A stretch of DNA of 64,000 nt from JAICJR01 sp963848495 (GCA_963848495.1 CAWKDV010000003.1:372001-436000); one strand, 5' to 3'. Positions 32,403 through 41,756 are shown, numbered from the stretch's first letter. The notes: generated by a model not told the origin, from the sequence alone. A program made the numbers and translations.

Positions 32403-33398
32403 ATGGCCGCCAGCGAGACCGCCGTCCGGCGCGCCGAGGAGCTTGCGGAGCGCGTGCTCCCCGACCGCCGGGCGAAGAAGCGCATGCTCGTGATCGTCAA
32501 CCCGTACGCCACGACGGTCTCGGACCGGCTCAAGAACCTGGTGGTCTACGCGCTGCAGGGCCGCTACGACGTGGAGGCGGTGGACACCAAGGCGCGCAAC
32601 CACGCCACGGAGCTCACGCGCGCTGCGGCGCAGGAGGGCTATGACGTGGTGGTCTCCTTCGGCGGCGACGGGACGGTGAACGAGGCGGCCAACGGCCTGG
32701 CGGGCTCGGACACACCGCTGACCTGCCTGCCGGGCGGCGCCACCAACGTCTACTGCCGCTCGCTCGGCATCCCGAACGACGTGGTGGACGCCACCGAGCA
32801 CCTGCTGCGGATGGCGGACGACTTCCGCCCGCGCAGGGTCGACACCGGCAAGGTCAACGGCCGCCACTTCGTGTTCGCCTCGGGCGTCGGCCTCGACGCC
32901 ACCGTGGTGCAGCGCGTGGACGCTCACCCCAAGCGCAAGGCCCGCTACGGCGAGCTCTACTTCACCTTGGCCGCGGTGGCCAGCTTCAACAGCCGCTACC
33001 TCGTGCGCCCGCCGCGGATGGTCGTGGAGGCCGACGGCGGGCAGAGCGCCGGCGGCGTGACCGTGATCATCCAGAACTCGGACCCGTTCACCTACTTCGG
33101 CACGCGCCCGATCAGGATCTGCGAGGGCGCGGGGCTCGATACCGGCACGCTGGGCCTCGCGGTGCTGAAGAGCGCCACGCTGCTCGAGATCCCCACGCTG
33201 ATCCCGCGCATCTTCTCGGGGCGCGCGAAGGCGGTGCTGAGCCACCGTCAGGTGCAGGGCTTCAACCCGGTCACGCGGGCCACGATCACGAGCGCCGACG
33301 GCAGGCCGCTGCCGGTGGAGGCGGACGGCGACTTCCTGGGCGAGTTCGAGCGCCTGGACTACGAGATCGCGCCGCGTTCTCTGGCCGTGGTGGCCTGA
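32403..33398 (+). CDS. Diacylglycerol-kinase-family lipid kinase
   Basis: 331 residues. Catalytic-domain motifs: VIVNPYA near the N-terminus, the ATP-binding GGDG (87-90) in SFGGDGTVNEAANGL, PGGATNVYCRSLGI, then the beta-sandwich C-terminal domain with DGRPLPVEADGDFLG. This is the YegS/DgkB/sphingosine-kinase superfamily; the usual bacterial role is recycling diacylglycerol from lipoteichoic acid or phospholipid turnover. Its 3' end overlaps the convergent glycosyltransferase by 40 bp. Confidence 0.9.
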   Translation: MAASETAVRRAEELAERVLPDRRAKKRMLVIVNPYATTVSDRLKNLVVYALQGRYDVEAVDTKARNHATELTRAAAQEGYDVVVSFGGDGTVNEAANGLAGSDTPLTCLPGGATNVYCRSLGIPNDVVDATEHLLRMADDFRPRRVDTGKVNGRHFVFASGVGLDATVVQRVDAHPKRKARYGELYFTLAAVASFNSRYLVRPPRMVVEADGGQSAGGVTVIIQNSDPFTYFGTRPIRICEGAGLDTGTLGLAVLKSATLLEIPTLIPRIFSGRAKAVLSHRQVQGFNPVTRATITSADGRPLPVEADGDFLGEFERLDYEIAPRSLAVVA

Positions 33399-34570
33399 GG
33401 CGGGGCGAGCTCGATCAGCTCGCCGGGGAGGCCACGGGCGGCGAGCAGGCCCTCGTAGAGCCGCTCGTGCCGGAGCGCCGCCTGTTCCCAGGTGAAGGCG
33501 CCGCGGGCGTGCTCGAGGCCGGCGCGGCCGGCACGCTGGCGCGCGATGTCGTCGTGCAGGAGCGCCTCGAGCGTGCGGGCGATCGTGGCCGGCTCCGGCG
33601 GCACGAGCCGCACGCCGTCGCCCGCGCCGTTGAGGTAGCGGGCGTAGGAAGGATCGTTGGTCATCACGACCGGCAGGGCGCTGGCCATGGCCTCCTGCAC
33701 GGTCACCGGGAAGCCCTCGCCGCGCGAGGGCAGCAGCAGGGCGTCGGCGGCGCGGTAGAGCTCGGCCACGTGATCGGACGGGAGCGGGCCGAGGACCTTC
33801 ACGCCGGGCTCGGACTCGGGCTGGAGCGGGCCGGGCCCGGCCACCACGAGCTCGAACTTGCCGCGCGCGGCGTGCGCCGCCGCCAGGGCGGTGTCGAGAC
33901 CCTTCTTGGCCACGAGCCGGCCGACGAACAGCACGCGCGGCAGGCCGTCGTCCCAGCCGAGCTTGGCGCGCAGCGCTGCGCGCTCGCCGGGCTGCGGCGG
34001 GCGGAAGAGCTCGGTGTCGATCCCGTTCGGGATCTGCACGACCGGGCCGTGCGGGTGCAGCGCCTCGATCTCGGCGCCCACCTGGCGGTTGAGCACCACG
34101 ATCGACTCGGCGGCCTTGACCGACAGGCGCCCGATGGTCTTGATCGCGCCGGTCTCCACGCGATCGAGCAGCGCGGAGTCGTACGGCACGTGGCCGACGT
34201 GCTCGGTGAGCACGCGCACCGGGCCCTGGCGATGGCGCAGCTTCGCGTAGCGGAGCGCCAGCACGCAGCTCATGTAGAGCACGCCGTGGGCGTGGACGAC
34301 GTCGGCGCGCCGCAGCTCACGCCCGAGCACGGACCCAAGCTTCGGCGAGAAGATCGGATACGGCACGCCCAGCCGGTCCTCGAGCAGGTTCAGCGCAGGC
34401 ACCCGGATCACGCAGTCGTCGTCAGGCAGCTCGTCCAGATGGCTCGCGCTGCAGGCGACATGCACAACATCGTGGCCGCGATCCTGCAGCTCGCGGCGCA
34501 GTTGCGTGATCACCGATTCGATGCCGCCGATATGCGGCGCCGCGTAGTGGGATACGAACAGGATGCGCAT
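33359..34570 (-). CDS. GT4-family glycosyltransferase
   Basis: 403 residues, GT-B fold. N-terminal acceptor half starts FVSHYAAPHIGGIESVI (glycine loop); donor half has VLFVGRLVAKKGLDTALAA and the EX7E element GEGFPVTVQEAMASALPVV. A retaining transferase using NDP-sugar or GDP-mannose, at the inner membrane face. Last gene of a leftward set with an oxidoreductase (4-base gap) and a membrane glycosyltransferase. The C-terminal 25 residues overlap the lipid kinase gene and may be non-conserved. Confidence 0.9.
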   Translation of the reverse strand: MRILFVSHYAAPHIGGIESVITQLRRELQDRGHDVVHVACSASHLDELPDDDCVIRVPALNLLEDRLGVPYPIFSPKLGSVLGRELRRADVVHAHGVLYMSCVLALRYAKLRHRQGPVRVLTEHVGHVPYDSALLDRVETGAIKTIGRLSVKAAESIVVLNRQVGAEIEALHPHGPVVQIPNGIDTELFRPPQPGERAALRAKLGWDDGLPRVLFVGRLVAKKGLDTALAAAHAARGKFELVVAGPGPLQPESEPGVKVLGPLPSDHVAELYRAADALLLPSRGEGFPVTVQEAMASALPVVMTNDPSYARYLNGAGDGVRLVPPEPATIARTLEALLHDDIARQRAGRAGLEHARGAFTWEQAALRHERLYEGLLAARGLPGELIELAPPQATTARERGAIS

Positions 34571-34574
34571 GGGC

Positions 34575-35618
34575 TCAGACGGGGATGCGGCGACGGTCCT
34601 GTCCGGCCTCGAGGATCCAGTGCTGGATCTTCAAAACGGCCAGCGCATCCAATCCATCTATAGCCTCGGGACTCGTTCCAGTCAAGACCGAGTGGTGGAA
34701 GCGCCGGAAGACCTCGTCGTTTCCATATCGGAGCGTGCCCCTCATGTGCTTTAGCCCTGAGCCCAGGTATCCACGCCAGTGGTGCCAGCTGCTGGAGGCC
34801 GAGCTGCGCAGCACTTCGAGCGCTCTGTGGTCCCCGTCGTTGGGTGTGTAGACGGCGATGTCGCGGAAGAGGTCGACCGTGCCGATGCCGCGATCGCCGA
34901 TGGCGGCCACGTGCCATTCGGACACGGGCGCCTCGAAGTTCATCTGGATCGACACCGGCAGGTCGCCGGCGCGCATCTGGGCGTCGATCTGCGCCGGCGT
35001 GTTCTCGAGCCCGCGCGTGCTGGGATGGACGGTGACGCTCACCGGGTCGAGGTCCGCCCCCGCGAGCGCCCGCGTCATGTAGATCAGGTGCGGCGACTCG
35101 TCGTAGAAGAGGCCGAACGGCAGCTCGTCGAACCAGGTGGGCAGCCGCCGGGCGGGATTCGAGAGCTGGATCGCCCAGACCGCCCGCAGGCGCCCGATGC
35201 GGCCCTGCTCCATCCAGCGCCGCAGCCGCAGCACCGAGCGTGCGAACTGGAAGTTGTGGACGACCGCCAGCGTGCAGCCGCGCTCGCGGGCGAGGGCGAC
35301 GAGCTCCTCCCCCTCCTCCACCGTCATCGTGAACGGCTTCTCGGTGAGCACGTGCTTGCCCAGCTCGAGGGCGCTGCGGATCACGCGGTGGTGCGCGAAC
35401 GGCGCCGTGCCGCAGGTGATCGCGTCGATCTGGTCGGCGAAGTCGAGCTGCCCGACCTCCTCCGCGGCCGCGTGGCGCGGGATGTCGAGGCGGGCGGCAG
35501 CCTCCTGCGCGCGCTCCGGCCGCCGGTCGACGATCGCGGCGACCTCGAAGCCGCCGTGCCGGCGCATCGTGGGGATGTGACGGTGGGTCGTGACCCAGCC
35601 GGCCCCGAAGGACGCCAC
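34575..35618 (-). CDS. Gfo/Idh/MocA-family oxidoreductase
   Basis: 347 residues with GTG start. Rossmann motif FGAGWVT near the N-terminus, then AAIVDRRPERAQEAA, the family signature EKPFTMTVEEGEEL and VVHNFQFARSVLRLR (catalytic-site region). Such enzymes oxidise or reduce a nucleotide-linked sugar at C3 or an inositol. The in-frame codons upstream (KPIS before the start) look like a natural strand but contain no start codon, so the N-terminus is uncertain. Lies between a membrane glycosyltransferase and a GT4 gene on the same strand; likely contributes a modified sugar. Confidence 0.85.
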   Translation of the reverse strand: MASFGAGWVTTHRHIPTMRRHGGFEVAAIVDRRPERAQEAAARLDIPRHAAAEEVGQLDFADQIDAITCGTAPFAHHRVIRSALELGKHVLTEKPFTMTVEEGEELVALARERGCTLAVVHNFQFARSVLRLRRWMEQGRIGRLRAVWAIQLSNPARRLPTWFDELPFGLFYDESPHLIYMTRALAGADLDPVSVTVHPSTRGLENTPAQIDAQMRAGDLPVSIQMNFEAPVSEWHVAAIGDRGIGTVDLFRDIAVYTPNDGDHRALEVLRSSASSSWHHWRGYLGSGLKHMRGTLRYGNDEVFRRFHHSVLTGTSPEAIDGLDALAVLKIQHWILEAGQDRRRIPV

Positions 35619-35658
35619 AGATATGGGCTTGTCAGACGCTTGGGCCAGAGCCCAAACG

Positions 35659-37500
35659 CTAACGAGGAGCGCGGTCGAGGCTCATCACGACCAGCTTCGA
35701 GCTGACGAACAGGGGCGTGCCGAGCTGCGGCGGGCGCGCCAGGCGGCCGTTGTCGCTCACGCAGGTGGGGTCCACGATGAGGAAGCGGACGTTCAGCCGC
35801 TTGGCAAGCGCGCGGCCGCGAGCGCTCCCGCGCAGGATCGCGCGCGCCTTGCGGGCCGGGGCCACCTCGGCCTTCGGCAGGATGTCGGCGGGGTCGAGCG
35901 CCGGCAGCGTCTGGGCCTGGAGCAGCCACTCGGCCAGGAAGCTCCAGCAGCGGTCGGTGACCACCACGTCGCCCGGCCTGAGGCGCGCGGCCACGGCGTC
36001 GAGGCCCTGGAGCGTCGTGGGGTTGGCGAAGTCGTAGAAGGTGCGCACGTCGCGCGCCTGCCCCCAGGCGGGCACGACCACCGCCACGCTGAGCACGAGA
36101 GCCGCCACGGCCGCCAGCGGCCGGCGCGGCAGCCGCGTGAACGCGAACGCGGTGAGCGGCACCAGCGCGAGCGGCACGTAGTAGGCCATCCGCACGTACG
36201 AGAGCGGAAAGTGGACGACCCACGAGTAGGCAAGGGCCGCCACCGCAACGAGGGCGGCGACGAAGGGCAGCACGCTGCGGTCTCGCCGCACATAGGCGAC
36301 GCCCACCAGCGCGGCCAGCAGCCCGACGACGGCGAAGACCTGCGTCAGGTCGTTCACCACCAGGTGGACGTGGACCTTGGTGGCGGCGTAGGCCTTGTAG
36401 CCCTGGGTGCCGCCGAAGCGGTGCGAGCGGGTGATCAGGTCGTAGGCCACGCCCGGGCAGAGCACGAGCGCGGCGCCGGCCGCCATCGCCACGCGGCGGA
36501 CGACGAGCCGGCGCTCCCTGAACAGGAGCGCGACCGCCAGCGTCAGCCCCACGATCACCACCCCCACCAGGAACGACAGCCGGTGAGCGGCCGCGAGCGC
36601 CACCATCAGGAGGCCGAGCGCGCCGGCCTCGAACCAGCGCCACTCCTCCTCGGGCCGCAGCAGGCAGGCCAGGTAGAGCAGCACGAGCGGCATCAGCGCG
36701 AGCGCGGCCGTGTTCGCCAGCCCGTGCCAGCCGAGCAGGTCCTGGGCCATCGGCAGCACCGCCCAGAGCACGGCGGCGATCACGCCGGCGAGGCCGCCCC
36801 AGAGTGCGCGGACGAGCGCGAACACCGACATGATCGCCATCACCGCGAACACCCAGATGCCGTGCATCAGCACGCTGGCGGGCTGGCCGCCCATCACCAG
36901 GAACGAGCCGAACACCGCCGGCACGCCGGGGTCCTGGCGGAAGGGCTGGCCGAACATCCAGAACGGGTTGTTGATCAGCAGCGAGCCGTGGATGCGGATC
37001 TGGTCGGCGTACATCACGTACTGCGCCCAGTCGTCGCCGGGCACCGGCGTGTGGCCGATCACGCGGTTCTGGAGCACGACCCCGGCGAACAGCGCCACGG
37101 CCAGGCCGGCGATCGCCCAGGCGTCCTCGTAGGTCAGCTCCGGCCGCGGCTCGCGGTCCGACGGCAGCGCCAGCGCCGCCCCGAGCAGCAGGGCGAGCGC
37201 AAGCCGGATCGCCGCCCCGCTGAGCGTGACGCCGAGGCTGGCCACGGTCACGAGCAGCACGCTCGAGGCGGCGAAGCCGAGCGCCGGCGCGGCGGCGAGC
37301 GACGCGCCCCAGCTGCGCCGTGCCGCCGCGGGGAGCAGCGGCGTGAGCGCGAGCCCCGGCGAGAGGCACAGCACGATGCCGGAGAGCAGCGGGAAGCGGC
37401 CGCCGACTGCTGCGATCACGAACTCGAGCAGCGCGAGCGTGGCCGCGATCAGCCACAGGGGCCGCCCCCGGAGGCGCGCGCGAAGGGCGAGCCGTCCCAT
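35659..37500 (-). CDS. Polytopic membrane glycosyltransferase-like protein (GT39/PMT superfamily)
   Basis: 613 residues from ATG 37500 (an in-frame extension to 37605 lacks family character). About 12-14 membrane helices follow a basic N-terminus; the first large loop (about residues 140-200) carries TPVPGDDWAQYVMYADQI, whose Asp pair fits the catalytic DD/DE of polyprenyl-phosphate-sugar-dependent transferases (ArnT/PMT type). A soluble C-terminal domain (about 500-613, LRPGDVVVTDRCWSFLAEWLL) faces outside. Probably transfers a sugar from polyprenyl phosphate to an exported glycan or protein. Followed on the same strand by the oxidoreductase and GT4 genes. Confidence 0.75.
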   Translation of the reverse strand: MGRLALRARLRGRPLWLIAATLALLEFVIAAVGGRFPLLSGIVLCLSPGLALTPLLPAAARRSWGASLAAAPALGFAASSVLLVTVASLGVTLSGAAIRLALALLLGAALALPSDREPRPELTYEDAWAIAGLAVALFAGVVLQNRVIGHTPVPGDDWAQYVMYADQIRIHGSLLINNPFWMFGQPFRQDPGVPAVFGSFLVMGGQPASVLMHGIWVFAVMAIMSVFALVRALWGGLAGVIAAVLWAVLPMAQDLLGWHGLANTAALALMPLVLLYLACLLRPEEEWRWFEAGALGLLMVALAAAHRLSFLVGVVIVGLTLAVALLFRERRLVVRRVAMAAGAALVLCPGVAYDLITRSHRFGGTQGYKAYAATKVHVHLVVNDLTQVFAVVGLLAALVGVAYVRRDRSVLPFVAALVAVAALAYSWVVHFPLSYVRMAYYVPLALVPLTAFAFTRLPRRPLAAVAALVLSVAVVVPAWGQARDVRTFYDFANPTTLQGLDAVAARLRPGDVVVTDRCWSFLAEWLLQAQTLPALDPADILPKAEVAPARKARAILRGSARGRALAKRLNVRFLIVDPTCVSDNGRLARPPQLGTPLFVSSKLVVMSLDRAPR

Positions 37501-37536
37501 TACCGCGGGACCGGCTTGTATGGTCCTCAGCCCCAA

Positions 37537-37899
37537 GTGAAGGTCTTTCGGATCTCCCTGGCGAGTCTGGCGGCGTGCTCTGTGTTGGCGGCGGCGCCCG
37601 CGCACGCCAAGACGAACAACGGATTGTACGAGCCGTTCCCGTCGCCAGAATCGGGCGGCCAGGCGCAGGTGTTCGTAGAGGGCCTCGCCGGCAGCGCGGG
37701 GCTGATCGGGCTGAACGGCTCGGACCTGCAGCGCGGCGTGATCCTCCAGCGGGGCGCGGTCGTGCAGGGTGGCCCGGCCACGCTCCGCGGCGGCGCGGCC
37801 GCCGCGCGCTTCGCCCCCTCGTTCGGCTGGCCGCTCGGCCTGGTCCTGCTGGCGTTGGCGCTCGGCACCGTCGGCGTGCTAGCTCTTAGGAAGCCGTGA
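37537..37899 (+). CDS. Small exported protein with C-terminal membrane anchor
   Basis: 120 residues from GTG 37537 (MKVFRISLASLAACSVLAA). Signal peptide 1-24, a short variable middle (NNGLYEPFPSPESGGQAQVFVEGL), then LQRGVILQRGAVVQGGPATLRGG and a C-terminal helix (FGWPLGLVLLALALGTVGVLALRKP) with a basic end, the layout of a type I single-pass or tail-sorted surface protein; there is no LPXTG. The stop overlaps the GTG of the following GH-A gene by 4 bp, so the two are translated together. Family not recognised. Confidence 0.6.
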   Translation: MKVFRISLASLAACSVLAAAPAHAKTNNGLYEPFPSPESGGQAQVFVEGLAGSAGLIGLNGSDLQRGVILQRGAVVQGGPATLRGGAAAARFAPSFGWPLGLVLLALALGTVGVLALRKP

Positions 37900-39062
37900 A
37901 GCAGCCAAGACCGATCTGGATCGTGGTCACGGCCGGGGTCGCCCTGGTGGTGGCGCTGGCGGTGCTCGCGGTTGCGGCCGGGGGCAGCAAGGCGGGCCGC
38001 GCGGAGACCGGCGCGCTCGCGCCGATCGTCAGCGTGCCGCCGAGCGGGACCCTGCCCTCCGACTTCTTCGGGCTCGTCACCGAGGACACCTTCGCCCACC
38101 CGGGGAGCTACCGCAACACGATGCTCAACCGCCAGGCCGGGATGGGCATCGGCCTCGTGCGCCAGACCTTCGACTGGGCCACGATCGAGCGCAAGCGCGG
38201 CGTCTACGACTTCACCGCCTACGACGGCTTCGTGGCCGCGCTCGCCGCCCACCACATGGAGCTGCTGCCCGTCCTGCTCGACCCGCCGAAGTTCCGCTCG
38301 AGCGCGCCGAGCAAGGGCGCCAAGGCCGGCACCTACCCGCCGAAGGACTTCACCTCGATGGGCCACTTCGCCGCGCTGCTCGTGCACCGCTACGGGCCCA
38401 ACGGCACGTTCTGGGCGCAGCGGCCCGGACTGCCCAAGGTGCCGATCCGCGCCTGGCAGGTGTGGAACGAGCCGAGCCTCCCGGCCTACTGGCCGAGCGG
38501 TCCCAACCCAGCGCAGTACACGCGCCTGCTGAAGGTCGTCGGCGCCGCGATCAAGCGCAAGGACCCGGGTGCAGAGGTGGTCACGGCCGGCATCCCGGAG
38601 AGCAAGCTCGGCATCCCGTTCGGCACCTTCCTCAAGGGCATGTACAAGGCCGGCGCGGCGTCGGCGTTCGACACGATGGCGATCCACCCGTACGCCAAGG
38701 ACGACGCCGGCGTGGCCGCCGCGATCCGCTCGGCGCGGCAGATCATGGACTCGAACGGCGACACGCAGGCGCCGATCTGGGTCACCGAGGTCGGCTGGGC
38801 GAGCGGCGGTCCCGCCAGCCCGTTCACGGTCGGCCTCGCGGGCCAGGCCAGCCGCATCAGCTCGACCTTCAACACGCTGGTGAGCCTGCGCTCGCAGGAC
38901 CACCTGCGCGGGGTCGTCTACTTCGACTGGCGCGACGGCGCGCCGTACGCCCCGAAGTTCCGCGACTTCTGGGGCCTCCACACGGGCCTTCTGACGCTGC
39001 GCGGCAGGGACAAGCCGGCGCTCCGTGCGATGTCCGACACGCTGGCGCAGCTGCGCAAATAG
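37896..39062 (+). CDS. Membrane-anchored or exported clan GH-A glycoside hydrolase
   Basis: 388 residues. N-terminal hydrophobic segment (9-29) followed by GGSKAGRAE, with no clear signal-peptidase site, so it may remain as a membrane anchor. Catalytic domain about 50-388: E192 (QVWNEPSLPAYW), HPY (264-266) and nucleophile E298 (WVTEVGW). A close paralog of the next gene (RQTFDWATIE against RQTFHWKDIE; DFWGLHTGLL in both) and translationally coupled to the small exported protein. Substrate unknown. Confidence 0.82.
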   Translation: MKQPRPIWIVVTAGVALVVALAVLAVAAGGSKAGRAETGALAPIVSVPPSGTLPSDFFGLVTEDTFAHPGSYRNTMLNRQAGMGIGLVRQTFDWATIERKRGVYDFTAYDGFVAALAAHHMELLPVLLDPPKFRSSAPSKGAKAGTYPPKDFTSMGHFAALLVHRYGPNGTFWAQRPGLPKVPIRAWQVWNEPSLPAYWPSGPNPAQYTRLLKVVGAAIKRKDPGAEVVTAGIPESKLGIPFGTFLKGMYKAGAASAFDTMAIHPYAKDDAGVAAAIRSARQIMDSNGDTQAPIWVTEVGWASGGPASPFTVGLAGQASRISSTFNTLVSLRSQDHLRGVVYFDWRDGAPYAPKFRDFWGLHTGLLTLRGRDKPALRAMSDTLAQLRK

Positions 39063-39096
39063 ACCCGCACTTCAGTTCGCGGCAGGAGCTTCCGAT

Positions 39097-40185
39097 GTGT
39101 GGGGTATGCACCGTCTACGCCCCCTCCTCGCCACGCTCGCCCTCGCCGCTTCCCTGTTCACCGCCTCCGGCGCCCACGCCAGCGTCCCGAGGGACTTCTT
39201 CGGGGTCGTGAGCGAGGACGTGCTCGCGGGCGACGCCGCCTACCGCACCACCACACTCACCGAGCAGTCGTCGCTCGGGATCGGCCTGATCCGCCAGACC
39301 TTCCACTGGAAGGACATCGAGATCGCGCCGGGCGTCTACAACTGGTCGACCTACGACTCCTACATCGCGGCCACGGCGTCGCACGGCATCTCGGTGCTGC
39401 CGATCCTGTTCGAGCCGCCGGCCTTCCGGGCGACCGTGACCGCCCGGGGCACCTACCCGCCACGCCACTTCGCGGACATCGGGACCTTCGGCGCCGCGGT
39501 CGCGCGCCGGTACGGCCCGACGGGCACCTTCTGGGCCGAGAACCCCACGGTCCCCAGGCTTCCGATCACCGCCTACCAGGTCTGGAACGAGCCCAACCTG
39601 CGCGCCTACTGGCCCAGCGGCCAGAGCGCCACGGGCTACGCCAAGCTGCTGAAGGCGGCGGCCGCAGGCATCCGCAGCGTCGACCCCGCCGCCCAGATCG
39701 TCACCGCCGGCCTGCCCGACAGCGCCCTGTCGAAGCCGCTGGACGTCTACTCCTACGTGAAGGCGCTGCTCAAGGCGCACGCGGGCTCGAGCTTCACCAC
39801 GCTCGCGCTCAACCCGTACTCGAAGAACAAGAAGGACCTGGTGGCCAAGCTCAGCCGCTTCCGCTCGATCCTGAACGCGGGCGGCGCGCGCAAGGCCTCG
39901 ATCTGGATCACCGAGCTCGGCTGGTCGGACAGCGGCCCCGCCAGCCTGTTTCGGGCCGGCACGAACGGTCAGGCGGCCCAGATCTCGCGCGTCTACCCCG
40001 CCCTCGTGGCGGCGCGCTCGAAGCTCAAGCTGCGCGGCGTCGTCTACTACGCCTGGCGCGACGGCGCGCCCTACCCGCCGCTGTTCAAGGACTTCTGGGG
40101 CCTCCACACCGGGCTCCTGAGCCTGACCGGCAGCGCGAAGCCGGCCCTGAACGCCTTCAAGAACACCGTCGCGGTCCTGCACTGA
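39097..40185 (+). CDS. Exported clan GH-A glycoside hydrolase with an altered HPY motif
   Basis: 362 residues from GTG 39097, chosen for an AGGAG eight bases upstream; ATG 39106 (three codons in) is the alternative. Signal peptide cleaved near SGAHAS. Acid/base E165 (QVWNEPNLRAYW) and nucleophile E273 (WITELGW) are present, numbered from the GTG. The HPY motif of its paralogs reads NPY here (LALNPYSKNKKD), removing a histidine that lines the active site in this clan. Tandem paralog of 37896-39062. The enzyme may have altered specificity or reduced activity. Confidence 0.8.
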   Translation: MWGMHRLRPLLATLALAASLFTASGAHASVPRDFFGVVSEDVLAGDAAYRTTTLTEQSSLGIGLIRQTFHWKDIEIAPGVYNWSTYDSYIAATASHGISVLPILFEPPAFRATVTARGTYPPRHFADIGTFGAAVARRYGPTGTFWAENPTVPRLPITAYQVWNEPNLRAYWPSGQSATGYAKLLKAAAAGIRSVDPAAQIVTAGLPDSALSKPLDVYSYVKALLKAHAGSSFTTLALNPYSKNKKDLVAKLSRFRSILNAGGARKASIWITELGWSDSGPASLFRAGTNGQAAQISRVYPALVAARSKLKLRGVVYYAWRDGAPYPPLFKDFWGLHTGLLSLTGSAKPALNAFKNTVAVLH

Positions 40186-40236
40186 CGCGCCGGGCCGCTC
40201 CGACTCGGTCAGAATCGTGTTCGTGCGGACGTACAT

Positions 40237-41718
40237 ATGAGGTGGATGCCCGCACGACTCGCAGGACTCGCCGTGGCCGTCACCGCCCTGGCGGGGTCGC
40301 TGGCGCTCGCCGCCCCAGCCCCGGCTGCGGTCCACGGGCTCACGCTCGGCTTCACCGACTACACGGCATTCGAGTTCAACCACGGCCCTGACCGGCTGCT
40401 CGCGCTCCAGCGCGCGAAGGCTGCCGGCGCGACGATCATCCGCGTCAACCCGTCCTGGGCCGACACCTCGCCCACCAAGCCCCCGAGCCTTGCCGTCGAG
40501 CGCGACCCCTCCTGGTCGGGCTACGACTGGACGGACACCGACCAGATCATCCGCGACGTGGTGAGCAACGGCCTCACGCCGCTCGTCCTGCTATCGGACG
40601 CGCCCGGGTGGGCCGAGGGCCCGAACCGCCCGCCGATCTCGCCGACGGTCCCCGCCGGAGTCTGGAAGCCATCCGTGAAGGACTACGGCGCGTTCGCCGA
40701 GGCCGTCGCCAAGCGCTACTCGGGCACCTACCCGGACCCGCTCAACCCCGGCCAGTTCCTACCCCGTGTGACCGACTGGCAGGGCTGGAACGAGCCCAAC
40801 CTGAACATCTACCTGATGCCGCAGTGGACCCGCTCCCGCGGCAAGCTCCACGACGCCAGCGCCGACATCTTCCGCGCCATGATGAACGCCTTCTACACGG
40901 GCATCAAGGCGGCCTCGCCGAGCAACCTCGTGGTCACCGCCGGCACCTCGCCGTTCGGCGACCCGCCCTCGCTGAGCGCCAAGCGCATCGCCCCGGCCCG
41001 CTTCTGGCGCGACGTCTTCTGCCTGTCGAGCAAGCTCAGGAAGGTGCACTGCTCGGGCTCGCCGATCCACTTCGACGCGCTGGCGCACCACCCGTACCCG
41101 ATCGGCCCGCCGCGCCGCCACGCCCCCAACCCCGACGACGTGGTGATCGCCGACTTCAGCCGCCTCACCAAGCCGCTGTCGGTCGCGCTCAAACGCGGCA
41201 CGGTCCTGCCGCGCACGAAGAAGCAGATCTGGGCCACCGAGCTCTCCTGGGAGAGCAAGCCGCCGGACCCGCAGGGCGTCCCGGACCACCTGCGGGCCAC
41301 CTACATGGACGGCGCCTTCAACGAGCTCTGGAGCGAGGGCGTGAAGACGGTCATCTGGTTCAACATGCGCGACCAGCTGCCGCGCCCCGACTTCGCCTCG
41401 ACGCTCCAGTCGGGCATCTTTTTCGCTCCTGACGACAGCATCCAGGACGACACACCCAAGCCCTCCTACCCCGCCTACCAGTTCCCCTTCACGGCCTACC
41501 TGAAGAAGGGCAAGGCGCAGATCTGGGGGCTCGCCCCCGCCCCCGGCCCGGTCACGATCCAGGCGCTCCGCGGCTCCACCTGGACGCCGGTGATGACGCT
41601 CAACGCACGCTCGGACCGCCTCTTCCTGGCCAGCGCCAGTCTGAAGTCGAAGACCCGGGTGCGCGCGGTGCAGGGCGCCAGCATCAGCCTGCCCTGGACC
41701 GTCTTCACTCCGCAGTAG
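40237..41718 (+). CDS. Exported clan GH-A glycoside hydrolase with C-terminal beta domain
   Basis: 493 residues. Signal peptide 1-31; catalytic domain about 33-410 with acid/base E186 (WQGWNEPNLN), HHPY (284-287) and nucleophile E335 (IWATELSWES). An insertion with CLSSKLRKVHCSG may form a disulfide. The last 75 residues (KGKAQIWGLAPAPGPVTIQALRG) form a short beta domain. More distant from its neighbours than they are from each other. Soluble and extracellular; substrate unknown. Confidence 0.82.
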   Translation: MRWMPARLAGLAVAVTALAGSLALAAPAPAAVHGLTLGFTDYTAFEFNHGPDRLLALQRAKAAGATIIRVNPSWADTSPTKPPSLAVERDPSWSGYDWTDTDQIIRDVVSNGLTPLVLLSDAPGWAEGPNRPPISPTVPAGVWKPSVKDYGAFAEAVAKRYSGTYPDPLNPGQFLPRVTDWQGWNEPNLNIYLMPQWTRSRGKLHDASADIFRAMMNAFYTGIKAASPSNLVVTAGTSPFGDPPSLSAKRIAPARFWRDVFCLSSKLRKVHCSGSPIHFDALAHHPYPIGPPRRHAPNPDDVVIADFSRLTKPLSVALKRGTVLPRTKKQIWATELSWESKPPDPQGVPDHLRATYMDGAFNELWSEGVKTVIWFNMRDQLPRPDFASTLQSGIFFAPDDSIQDDTPKPSYPAYQFPFTAYLKKGKAQIWGLAPAPGPVTIQALRGSTWTPVMTLNARSDRLFLASASLKSKTRVRAVQGASISLPWTVFTPQ

Positions 41719-41756
41719 CTGTCCGATAGCGCGCTTGCCGTGCGTATGTACGTACG

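Noticed and set aside
35590..37899. A 769-codon open frame on the plus strand
   Set aside because: Mostly antisense to the membrane glycosyltransferase, His/Arg/Glu-rich without motifs. Only its last 120 codons (37537-37899) look real and are annotated separately.
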